DNA of 12,619 nucleotides, taken from Lysobacter_K sp043738095. Lineage in GTDB: Bacteria > Pseudomonadota > Gammaproteobacteria > Xanthomonadales > Xanthomonadaceae. Positions 1-6,727 of the stretch are shown piece by piece. How positions within the stretch are numbered: position 1 is the first letter of the stretch; each line of letters opens with the position of its first letter. Below the pieces are notes generated by a model. That model saw only the letters and a program-made list of their open reading frames with translations, searched no databases and was not told where the DNA came from. The stretch lies in NCBI GenBank assembly GCA_043738095.1, contig JAYSZI010000097.1, forward strand, positions 1-12,619, read 5' to 3'. The translations under genes and the position numbers were made by a program.

Positions 1-196
1 TCGCCGATCAACCGGCCCGGGCTGCGGGGCCGCGCAGTATGCCCATCCGACCCGAACTTGGGAAGACCCGGGACGCGGTTATTTCTGTTCGACGAGGCCT
101 GTTCAGACGGGGCCGGGTGGTTGCGCGCGCTCAGGCTTGACGCCTTGATCGCACCTGCCCGAGTGTTCGTCCCCACACCTACTAAGGAGCGCGCAA

Positions 197-640
197 ATGA
201 ATTGGCTGAAGGTTGCTGTGGCGTGCTGCGGACTCGCGCTGAGTGCTTGCGCGTCGGGCGGGCCCTGGGTCGAGATCGGCGGCCAGCGCTACAGCGTGGA
301 AGTCGCCGATGACGATGCCGAGCGCGCTCGCGGCCTGATGTTCCGAGATGAACTGGCGACGGATCGCGGCATGCTGTTCGTGCACGAACGCGAGGCGCCG
401 CAGGCCTACTGGATGAAGAACACCCGGATTGCGCTCGACATCCTGTACTTCGACGATGGCGCAAAACTGGTGTCGCAACAGCGTGACGTGCCGCCATGCT
501 CGTTGGGCGATCGTTGCCCGCCGTACCCAAGCGCGGCGCCGGCGCGGTTCGTGCTCGAACTCAATGCGGGCGAGGCCGCAAGGCTGGGACTCAAGGATGG
601 GGCGGTGCTGCAACTCGGGCCCGGCATTGCAGGCCGCTAG
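197..640 (+). CDS. DUF192-family lipoprotein
   Basis: The 147-residue protein carries the signature blocks of the DUF192 family: RGLMFR at residues 45-50, GMLFV near 58-62 and WMKNTRIALDI at 72-82. The N-terminus is a short hydrophobic leader ending in a lipobox LSAC (15-18), so Cys18 should be lipidated. Residue +2 is Ala, which by the usual sorting rule favours the outer membrane facing the periplasm. Two further cysteines (101, 107) lie in the variable loop. The ATG at 197 is chosen because TAAGGAG at 183-189 is a near-ideal ribosome binding site and because it gives a complete signal peptide. The biochemical role of DUF192 proteins is not settled and I do not assign one. The gene converges on the rubredoxin gene, leaving only 14 nt between stop codons. 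TTGACG at 137-142 could be a -35 box, but I see no good -10 after it. Confidence 0.9.
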   Translation: MNWLKVAVACCGLALSACASGGPWVEIGGQRYSVEVADDDAERARGLMFRDELATDRGMLFVHEREAPQAYWMKNTRIALDILYFDDGAKLVSQQRDVPPCSLGDRCPPYPSAAPARFVLELNAGEAARLGLKDGAVLQLGPGIAGR

Positions 641-654
641 ATCTCCGCAGCGCG

Positions 655-846
655 TTACAGCTCCATCATCTCGAAGTCGTCCTTGGTCACCCCGCAATCG
701 GGGCAGGTCCAGCTGTCGGGCACGTCGTCCCAACTCGTGCCGGGCGCGATGCCTTCTTCCGGCAGGCCCGCGGCCTCGCTGTAGATGAAGCCGCAGACGA
801 CGCACATCCAGGTGCGGAAGGTAGTAATCGTGGCGCTCTCAGACAT
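655..846 (-). CDS. Rubredoxin
   Basis: The 63-residue protein has the canonical rubredoxin iron site. Cys15 and Cys18 lie in CVVCG, and Cys48 and Cys51 lie in CPDCG. The conserved aromatic and acidic residues (Trp13, Tyr22, Trp46, Asp56-Asp57) are in place. By family, a single Fe bound by four Cys makes it a small cytoplasmic one-electron carrier; partners may include alkane hydroxylase systems or rubredoxin reductase, but none is encoded here. The length is normal apart from about 11 extra N-terminal residues. It is divergent from thiE (69 nt between start codons), an order I recall from other Xanthomonadales. No Shine-Dalgarno precedes the ATG. Instead a TAGTAT hexamer ends 6 nt upstream, which suggests a leaderless message. 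Confidence 0.96.
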   Translation of the reverse strand: MSESATITTFRTWMCVVCGFIYSEAAGLPEEGIAPGTSWDDVPDSWTCPDCGVTKDDFEMMEL

Positions 847-852
847 GGGCGG

Positions 853-858
853 ATACTA
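853..858 (-). promoter_or_regulatory. Candidate -10 box of a leaderless rubredoxin transcript
   Basis: Read on the minus strand, TAGTAT (4 of 6 to TATAAT, including the key TA and final T) is followed by CCGCCC and then the rubredoxin ATG. A start site about 7 nt downstream of this hexamer would fall on the A of the ATG. There is no Shine-Dalgarno between them. A GTGACA lies further upstream, but the 21-nt spacer is too long for a standard -35. Confidence 0.4.
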
Positions 859-915
859 GTGGAGGTGACGGGCGCCTATTGTCACACCGCTGCCCCGGCC
901 CACGGAACCACAAAC

Positions 916-1578
916 ATGAATTCACCTTGGCCGCCGCGCGGTCTGTATGCCATCACCCCTGACGATGCCGACACCGCGCGACTGCTCGCCCGTGTCGAAG
1001 CCGTGTTGCAGGCCGGCGCGACGTGGCTGCAGTACCGCAACAAAGACGCTGATCGCGCGTTGCGCGAGCAACAGGCGCGAGAACTGCTGTCGCTGTGCCG
1101 GCAACACGGCGTGCCGCTGATAATCAACGACGACTGGCGCCTGGCCGCGGCCATCGGCGCCGACGGTGCGCACCTGGGTCAGGAAGACGGCGAGCTTGCG
1201 GCCGCCCGCGCCACGCTGGGTGCCGAAGCGATCCTCGGCGCTTCTTGCTACGACGACCTGGCACTGGCGCAGGCCGCGTGTGCGGCGGGCGCCAGCTACG
1301 TCGCGTTTGGCGCGTTCTATCCATCGCTGACCAAACCCAATGCACGCCCCGCCGCGCTCGATCTGTTGCGCAACAGCGCCGGTCTCGGCGTGCCGCGGGT
1401 GGCGATCGGCGGCATCACCCCGGACAATGCGCGGCCACTGATCGCCGCTGGCGCCGATCTGCTGGCGGTGATCAGTGGCGTGTTCGACGCGCCCGATCCC
1501 GTTGCCGCGACCCGCGCCTACCTTGCCTGCTTCGATCTCCCCTCCGACCCCACCTCCGCCGGAAGCCGCTCCGCATGA
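916..1578 (+). CDS. thiE: Thiamine-phosphate synthase
   Basis: The 220-residue TIM-barrel enzyme joins the hydroxymethylpyrimidine diphosphate and thiazole phosphate moieties to give thiamine phosphate and PPi in the cytoplasm. Recognisable blocks are LQYRNK (38-43, pyrophosphate-binding Arg/Lys), IINDD (69-73) and HLGQED (86-91, whose Asp fits the Mg site). They continue with ASCY (109-112), FGAFYPSLTK (131-140, equivalent to the usual GPxxxTxTK), AIGGI (163-167) and ISGVF (186-190). The ATG at 916 is preferred because it puts the first beta strand (GLYAIT) at the normal distance. In-frame GTGs at 859 and 865 would add unconserved residues. The ribosome site is weak. The stop overlaps the hemL start as ATGA, so thiE and hemL are probably translationally coupled. 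No TPP-riboswitch-like leader is recognisable in the 69 nt before it, and no other thi gene is present. Confidence 0.96.
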   Translation: MNSPWPPRGLYAITPDDADTARLLARVEAVLQAGATWLQYRNKDADRALREQQARELLSLCRQHGVPLIINDDWRLAAAIGADGAHLGQEDGELAAARATLGAEAILGASCYDDLALAQAACAAGASYVAFGAFYPSLTKPNARPAALDLLRNSAGLGVPRVAIGGITPDNARPLIAAGADLLAVISGVFDAPDPVAATRAYLACFDLPSDPTSAGSRSA

Positions 1579-2867
1579 AAACCGACCGTTCGCACGCCCT
1601 GTTTAACCGCGCCTCGGAACTGCTGCCCGGGGGCGTCAATTCGCCGGTGCGCGCATTCCAGTCGGTCGGGGGTGAGCCGTTCTTCGCCCAGCGTGCAGAA
1701 GGTGCGTATCTGTTCGACGTGGACGGCAATCGCTATATCGACTACGTCGGTTCCTGGGGGCCGATGATCGCCGGCCACGCCCACCCGCAGGTGCTCGACG
1801 CGGTCGCGCGCACGATGCGCGACGGCCTCAGCTTCGGTGTGCCCAACGCACTGGAAGTCACCATGGCCGAGGCGATCACTTCGATCGTGCCCAGTTGCGA
1901 AATGGTGCGCATGGTCATCCCCGGCACCGAAGCGACGCTGTCGGCGATCCGCCTGGCGCGTGGCGCGACCGGACGCTCGCGCATCGTCAAGTTCGAGGGC
2001 TGCTATCACGGCCATGGCGACAGTTTCCTGGTCAAGGCCGGCAGCGGCGCGCTGACATTGGGCCTGCCGAATTCGCCGGGCGTGCCGGCGGCACTGGCCG
2101 ACCTCACGATGACACTGCCGTACAACGATTTCGAGGCGGCGACGCGGTTGTTCGATGACGTCGGCAGCGAGATCTCCGGTCTGATCATCGAGCCGATCGT
2201 CGGCAACGCCAACTGCATCCTGCCGCGCGAAGGTTTCCTGCAGCACTTGCGCGAGCTGTGCACCAAACATGGAACGCTGCTGATTTTCGACGAGGTGATG
2301 ACCGGGTTCCGCGTTGCGCTCGGCGGCGCTCAGCAGCGCTATGGCGTCACCCCGGACTTGAGCACGTTCGGCAAGATCATCGGCGGCGGCATGCCAGTGG
2401 GCGCTTACGGTGGGCGCCGCGACCTGATGCGACAGATCGCGCCCAGCGGCCCGATCTACCAGGCCGGCACGTTGAGCGGCAACCCGGTGGCGATGGCCGC
2501 GGGTCTGGCGACACTGGACCTGATCCGGGCGCCGGGTTTCCACGACGCGCTCGAGCGCAGCACGCACGCGCTGTGCGACGGCCTGGAAACGGCCGCGCGC
2601 GAGGCCGGCATCGCGTTCCACACCGTGCGCGCGCCGGGCATGTTCGGTCTGTATTTCCGCGAGGGGCCAGTGCAGACCTTCGCCGAGGCGATGGCCTCGG
2701 ACAAGGCACGCTTCAACCGTTTCTTCCACGCGATGCTCGAGCGCGGTGTGTACTTCGCGCCGTCGGCGTTCGAGGCCGGGTTCATGTCGAGCGCGCATGG
2801 CGAGGCGGAGATCGCGGCAACGTTGAGTGCGGCGCGTGAAGCCTTCGCCGAGATTGCGAACGGCTAA
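1575..2867 (+). CDS. hemL: Glutamate-1-semialdehyde 2,1-aminomutase
   Basis: The 430-residue class III PLP enzyme converts glutamate-1-semialdehyde to 5-aminolevulinate, the last step of the C5 route into haem and other tetrapyrroles. The N-terminus (SELLPGGVNSPVRAF, 14-28) is typical of HemL. YHGH is at 144-147, the PLP-ring Asp is D239 in FDEVMTGFR, and the Schiff-base Lys is K267 in FGKIIGGGMPVGAYGG. AGTLSGNP follows at 297-304. Length is as expected for the family. The ATG at 1575 overlaps the thiE stop by 4 nt and gives the standard N-terminus. One oddity stands out: the PLP-phosphate loop, normally MVNSGTEA, reads MVIPGTEA (113-120; I115 and P116). The rest of the protein looks intact, so I still call it HemL, with some doubt about full activity or local sequence accuracy. 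Confidence 0.95.
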   Translation: MKTDRSHALFNRASELLPGGVNSPVRAFQSVGGEPFFAQRAEGAYLFDVDGNRYIDYVGSWGPMIAGHAHPQVLDAVARTMRDGLSFGVPNALEVTMAEAITSIVPSCEMVRMVIPGTEATLSAIRLARGATGRSRIVKFEGCYHGHGDSFLVKAGSGALTLGLPNSPGVPAALADLTMTLPYNDFEAATRLFDDVGSEISGLIIEPIVGNANCILPREGFLQHLRELCTKHGTLLIFDEVMTGFRVALGGAQQRYGVTPDLSTFGKIIGGGMPVGAYGGRRDLMRQIAPSGPIYQAGTLSGNPVAMAAGLATLDLIRAPGFHDALERSTHALCDGLETAAREAGIAFHTVRAPGMFGLYFREGPVQTFAEAMASDKARFNRFFHAMLERGVYFAPSAFEAGFMSSAHGEAEIAATLSAAREAFAEIANG

Positions 2868-2949
2868 GCGTCGGATCGCGGCATGCCGGCTAGCGGGCGT
2901 TGATGCGCCGCGCAACAACGCCGACAGCGTGTCTAGCCCGTCGGCATCG

Positions 2950-4173
<1,224 letters not shown>

Positions 4174-4267
4174 GGCGGCGGTGGCAAGGAGCGAACACGC
4201 ATTCTCGCCGAAGGCCGCGCTCCCGTCTGCGCGGGAACCCACGCAGCATGCAGTGGCTCGGTGATCG

Positions 4268-4687
4268 CTACCAGACCCCGGTATTGACCATCGACGCCCA
4301 CGGTTCGGCGGGCGCCAAGGCCGCGCCGTTCTGCAACAGCTCGATCGAAACCAGGTCCGGCGAGCGCACGAACGCCATGCGGCCGTCGCGCGGCGGGCGG
4401 TTGATCGTGATGCCCATCGCCTGCAGGTGCGCGCAGGTGGCGTAGATGTCGTCGACGGCAAAGGCGAGATGGCCGAAGTTGCGCGCACTGCCGTAGGGCT
4501 CATCGTTGTAGTTCCAGGTCAATTCGATCTCCGCTTCCGGGTTCTCTGGCGCGCCGAGGTACACCAGCGTGAAGCGGCCTTGCGGGTAGTCTTTGCGGCG
4601 CGTTTCGATCAGGCCAAGACCATCGCGGAAGAACGCCAGCGAGGCGTCGAGGTCGCGAACGCGCACCATCGCATGCAGGTATTTCAT
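4268..4687 (-). CDS. gloA: Glyoxalase I-like VOC protein (lactoylglutathione lyase)
   Basis: The 139-residue protein is a two-module vicinal-oxygen-chelate fold. All four metal ligands expected from E. coli GloA can be aligned: His5 (MKYLH), Glu55 (EIELTWNY), His73 (FGHLAF) and Glu116 (SIELLQ). DIYATCAHLQAMG (80-92) also matches GloA. By family it would isomerise the methylglyoxal-glutathione hemithioacetal to S-lactoylglutathione in the cytoplasm. The usual KDPDGY turn is replaced by RSPDLVS (108-114), so a somewhat different thiol substrate is possible. The start overlaps the stop of the SDR gene as ATGA, a strong sign of one operon and coupled translation. The tail after residue 120 is longer than in E. 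coli GloA and unconserved. GloA activity is likely but not certain. Confidence 0.8.
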   Translation of the reverse strand: MKYLHAMVRVRDLDASLAFFRDGLGLIETRRKDYPQGRFTLVYLGAPENPEAEIELTWNYNDEPYGSARNFGHLAFAVDDIYATCAHLQAMGITINRPPRDGRMAFVRSPDLVSIELLQNGAALAPAEPWASMVNTGVW

Positions 4688-5529
4688 CGCCCCGAGCGCT
4701 CCATTTCGTCGTCGTCGAGGAACAGATCGGGCAGCAACGGTTGGGTGGGATCGACCGCATACCGGCTGAAATCAGTGACCCCCGAGGCCAACAGCACGTC
4801 GTCATCGATCAGGAAGTGGCCGGCGAATCCTGCGGCGGGCCGCACCAGGATCGCGTGGGCGGCGTCGCCGACGATATCCGGGGTCCGACAGCGCGCGAGT
4901 TCAACCCCGGGAATCATCTTGAGTGCATCGGTGGCGATGATCGTGCGCGGCCACAGCGCGTTGACCGCCACGCCTTGTGGCCCGAACTCCGCCGCCAGTC
5001 CGAGGGTGACGAAGCTCATGCCCATCTTGGCCAGCGTGTAGCTGGTGTGCGGACCCCACCATTTCGGGTCGAGGTTCGGTGGCGGCGCCAGCGACAGGAT
5101 GTGCGGGTTCGGCGCCTGCAACAAATACGGCAGGCAGGCCTGGGCGCACAGGAAACTGCCGCGGGAGTTGACCTGTTGCATGAGGTCATAGCGCTTGATC
5201 GGCGTGTCGAGCGTCCCGCGCAACCAGATCGCGCTGGCGTTGTTGACCAGGATGTCGATGCCGCCGAACAGGTCGACGGTGGCGGCGACCGACGCGCGCA
5301 CATCGTCTTCCTCGCGGATGTCGCATTTCAGCGCCAACGCCCGGCCGCCGGCGGCCTCGACCTCGGCGGCAACGCTGTGGATCGTGCCCGGCAGTTTTGG
5401 ATTGGCGACCGACGATTTGGAGGCGATGGCGACGTTGGCGCCGTCGCGCGCGGCGCGCAGCGCGATCGCGCGGCCGATGCCGCGCGAGGCGCCGGTGATG
5501 AAGAGCGTCTTGCCGGACAGGGTGGTCAT
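4684..5529 (-). CDS. Short-chain dehydrogenase/reductase, HSDL2-like
   Basis: The 281-residue cytoplasmic SDR has TGASRGIG (12-19, dinucleotide binding), CDI (69-71, adenine-side Asp), NNASA (96-100) and the YTLAK catalytic pair Tyr164/Lys168. Blocks such as TLDTPIKRYDLM (106-117), PHIL..APPPNLDPKWW (142-158) and VNALWPRT (189-196) are characteristic of the hydroxysteroid-dehydrogenase-like 2 subgroup. This form lacks the SCP2 sterol-carrier domain of animal HSDL2. Physiological substrates for bacterial members are not established. The ATG at 5529 is preferred over one 33 nt upstream because AAGGA sits 8 nt before it and TLSGKTLFITGAS is the usual SDR start. It is the first gene of a minus-strand operon with the glyoxalase-like gene (4-nt overlap) and perhaps argD. 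The residue usually serving as catalytic Ser in this subgroup appears to be Ala148. Confidence 0.9.
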   Translation of the reverse strand: MTTLSGKTLFITGASRGIGRAIALRAARDGANVAIASKSSVANPKLPGTIHSVAAEVEAAGGRALALKCDIREEDDVRASVAATVDLFGGIDILVNNASAIWLRGTLDTPIKRYDLMQQVNSRGSFLCAQACLPYLLQAPNPHILSLAPPPNLDPKWWGPHTSYTLAKMGMSFVTLGLAAEFGPQGVAVNALWPRTIIATDALKMIPGVELARCRTPDIVGDAAHAILVRPAAGFAGHFLIDDDVLLASGVTDFSRYAVDPTQPLLPDLFLDDDEMERSGR

Positions 5530-5852
5530 TCGTCTGGTCCTTAGTTGTATCGATGGGTCCAAGCCGTCGTTGCGCGGGCCGCTGCTCAGCCCGGAAGTGG
5601 TTCAACGAAAGCGAGCGGATGGATTGACTTGCGCAATCACTGCCGAGCAAGGCCTGGATTGGCGCGTAGCACGCGACATGGATGGCTGAACAAGTCAAAG
5701 GCCGGGCTTCATAGTGTCGCGGGCCGTTGATTCCATTCATGGTTCGACAAGCTCACCACGAACGGAATCAACTTGTTGAGCTTCCCTAACAGCGCCGCAG
5801 ACGCGATTTCACTATTCCACCGTTCACTGCTTTTCCAGCGTTCACTGCTTTC
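5530..5852. other. Intergenic region with repeats, no gene
   Basis: The 323 nt between the SDR start and the kinase stop holds no convincing coding sequence; the short open frames have no recognisable product or ribosome site. The SDR Shine-Dalgarno (AAGGA on the minus strand) lies at 5538-5542. The stretch carries a nested inverted repeat at 5726-5772 and a tandem repeat at 5821-5856 that runs into the kinase stop codon. It is visibly less GC-rich than the flanking genes from about 5726 on. I could not find a convincing -35/-10 pair for the SDR operon. Confidence 0.7.
5726..5772. repeat. Nested inverted repeat (possible dispersed palindromic element)
   Basis: GTTGATTCC (5726-5734) is the exact reverse complement of GGAATCAAC (5764-5772). 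Inside it GTTCG (5742-5746) pairs with CGAAC (5759-5763). The two stems stack on the right side and are separated by a 7-nt bulge on the left (5735-5741), leaving a 12-nt loop. The core TTCGACAAGCTCACCACGAA resembles a word I remember as recurrent in intergenic DNA of many proteobacteria, which would make this one copy of a dispersed repeat. That memory is unverified. There is no T-run, so it is not a standard terminator. Confidence 0.6.
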
Positions 5853-5856
5853 CTAC
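5821..5856. repeat. Two-copy 18-nt tandem repeat
   Basis: CGTTCACTGCTTT at 5821-5833 recurs at 5839-5851, a period of 18 nt with 15 of 18 positions identical. A degenerate third copy may start near 5808, where TTCACT recurs. The second unit overlaps the kinase stop codon (CTA on the plus strand at 5853-5855). It lies just after the end of the kinase reading frame, so in the transcript it is the start of the 3' untranslated region. No function is evident. Confidence 0.6.
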
Positions 5857-6512
5857 GGCTTGGGCCCCTGCCCTTCATTGTCTTCCCACTTCAACAACCG
5901 GCGCGTTACGAAGCGGTAGACCGGCTTGCCGGTCGCGAACCAGACTTCGCGGACCCACGAATGCCGCTTGAGCACACGCCGGTCCACCGGCGTCAGCGCG
6001 TCGCGGCAGTAGGTGCGTTTGTGCTTGAGCAGATGGCGCAGGTCTTCGCGCGCGAGCAGGCGCATCCAGCGCGCGCGTGGATCGCCGCGCGTGGCGAGCT
6101 GGAAATCGATGATCGCCGGCGTGCCATCGGTCAGCACCAACCAGTTCGCTTCCTTGGCAAGGTCGTTGTGGGCAAGACCGCGTCGATGCAGCTGCTGCAA
6201 CAGCCGCCGTGCTTGCTGGAAATAGACGACGTCGCCGTGGGGCGGGCGCTGGTACATCGCGTCGCCGGCCATGTAGCTGCGGTCGAGCCGGCGCCCGTCC
6301 CAGCGCAGCAGTTGCGGAGTCGCCGCCAGGCCACCGACCTTGCGCAGCGCCAGCGCCTCGCGCCGGGCCAACCACCAGGCCGGGAGCCGCAGCCACCACG
6401 GCACGTGGCGCAGGTCGCGGCGCACAAACAGGCCGGCGGCATCGCGCATCAACGCGATACGGCCGAAGCTGTCGGCCTTGAGTGCGGAGACTTCGATCGC
6501 TTCGGAATGCAT
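5853..6512 (-). CDS. RIO/WaaP-like small protein kinase (lipopolysaccharide-kinase-like fold)
   Basis: The 219-residue protein keeps the core of a kinase fold. GLAHNDLAKEANWLV (112-126) is the catalytic loop, with Asp117 and the metal-binding Asn123. AIIDFQLA (133-140) is the metal loop, with Asp136 in DFQ instead of DFG. This HND...DFQ pattern is typical of a group of small proteobacterial kinases related to RIO and Kdo/WaaP kinases, not of classical HRD...DFG protein kinases. The beta-3 Lys is not obvious; FVRRD (29-33) has Arg there. Substrate unknown: protein Ser/Thr or an envelope sugar/lipid are both possible. The ATG at 6512 is chosen because the 49 codons upstream look unconserved and because TACACT lies 6 nt before it. 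The protein is basic and has no signal peptide. It is divergent from the DedA-PAP2-LssY gene with 215 nt between. Confidence 0.75.
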   Translation of the reverse strand: MHSEAIEVSALKADSFGRIALMRDAAGLFVRRDLRHVPWWLRLPAWWLARREALALRKVGGLAATPQLLRWDGRRLDRSYMAGDAMYQRPPHGDVVYFQQARRLLQQLHRRGLAHNDLAKEANWLVLTDGTPAIIDFQLATRGDPRARWMRLLAREDLRHLLKHKRTYCRDALTPVDRRVLKRHSWVREVWFATGKPVYRFVTRRLLKWEDNEGQGPKP

Positions 6513-6518
6513 CGGCGC

Positions 6519-6524
6519 AGTGTA
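6519..6524 (-). promoter_or_regulatory. Candidate -10 box of a leaderless kinase transcript
   Basis: On the minus strand TACACT is followed by GCGCCG and then the ATG of the kinase at 6512. The hexamer has the TAnnnT core, and its expected start point coincides with the start codon. No Shine-Dalgarno is present. No clear -35 box is seen at 16-18 nt. Confidence 0.4.
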
Positions 6525-6715
6525 CGAAACGCGCGTGGGTCTCGCGCGACTCGTGCGCGGATCCGTCGCCGCGCTCTGCCCGCACTGATGGCATGGGCTA
6601 CCGAAGCCTGCCACTACATCGATTGGAGGACCATCTGCCATCGCTCGATGGTGCAGCAAGCAATCTCGTCGCTACCGTAGGCGAATGGCACGCCGGATTG
6701 CCATGCGCCGCCGCC

Positions 6716-6721
6716 TATAAT
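6716..6721 (+). promoter_or_regulatory. Perfect -10 box TATAAT, likely leaderless start of the DedA-PAP2-LssY gene
   Basis: TATAAT is a full consensus match in very GC-rich surroundings, followed by CGCTCG and the ATG at 6728. A transcription start 7 nt after the hexamer would be the A of the start codon, so the mRNA would have no leader. There is no Shine-Dalgarno. A TTGCCA lies upstream at 6698-6703, but its 12-nt spacer is too short, so any -35 contact must be weak. Confidence 0.55.
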
Positions 6722-6727
6722 CGCTCG

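Noticed and set aside
1..196. Open frames at the left edge (frame 1 open from base 1 to 312, frame 3 open to a TGA at 138-140) as the tail of an upstream gene
   Set aside because: Neither translation shows a recognisable domain. The frame-1 ORF overlaps the well-supported DUF192 gene. A gene tail cannot be excluded but is not supported.
847..915. TPP riboswitch upstream of thiE
   Set aside because: The 69-nt divergent gap is too short for the full aptamer and I see no CUGAGA-type core.
2868..2949. Intrinsic bidirectional terminator between hemL and argD (GGCGTTG 2896-2902 / CAACGCC 2916-2922, and GCCGAC 2920-2925 / GTCGGC 2940-2945)
   Set aside because: The stems are short, overlap each other, have 13-14 nt loops and no T-run. 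Such pairs are expected by chance in this GC-rich DNA.
4174..4503. Longer argD reading frame starting at 4503
   Set aside because: The extra 110 codons overlap the glyoxalase gene in another frame and read as low-quality Arg/Ser/Thr-rich sequence. ArgD homology begins after 4173.
6482..6727. Upstream start for the DedA-PAP2-LssY gene at 6482 or 6593
   Set aside because: The added residues are polar and unconserved and overlap the kinase promoter region. The DedA N-terminus and the TATAAT both fit the ATG at 6728.
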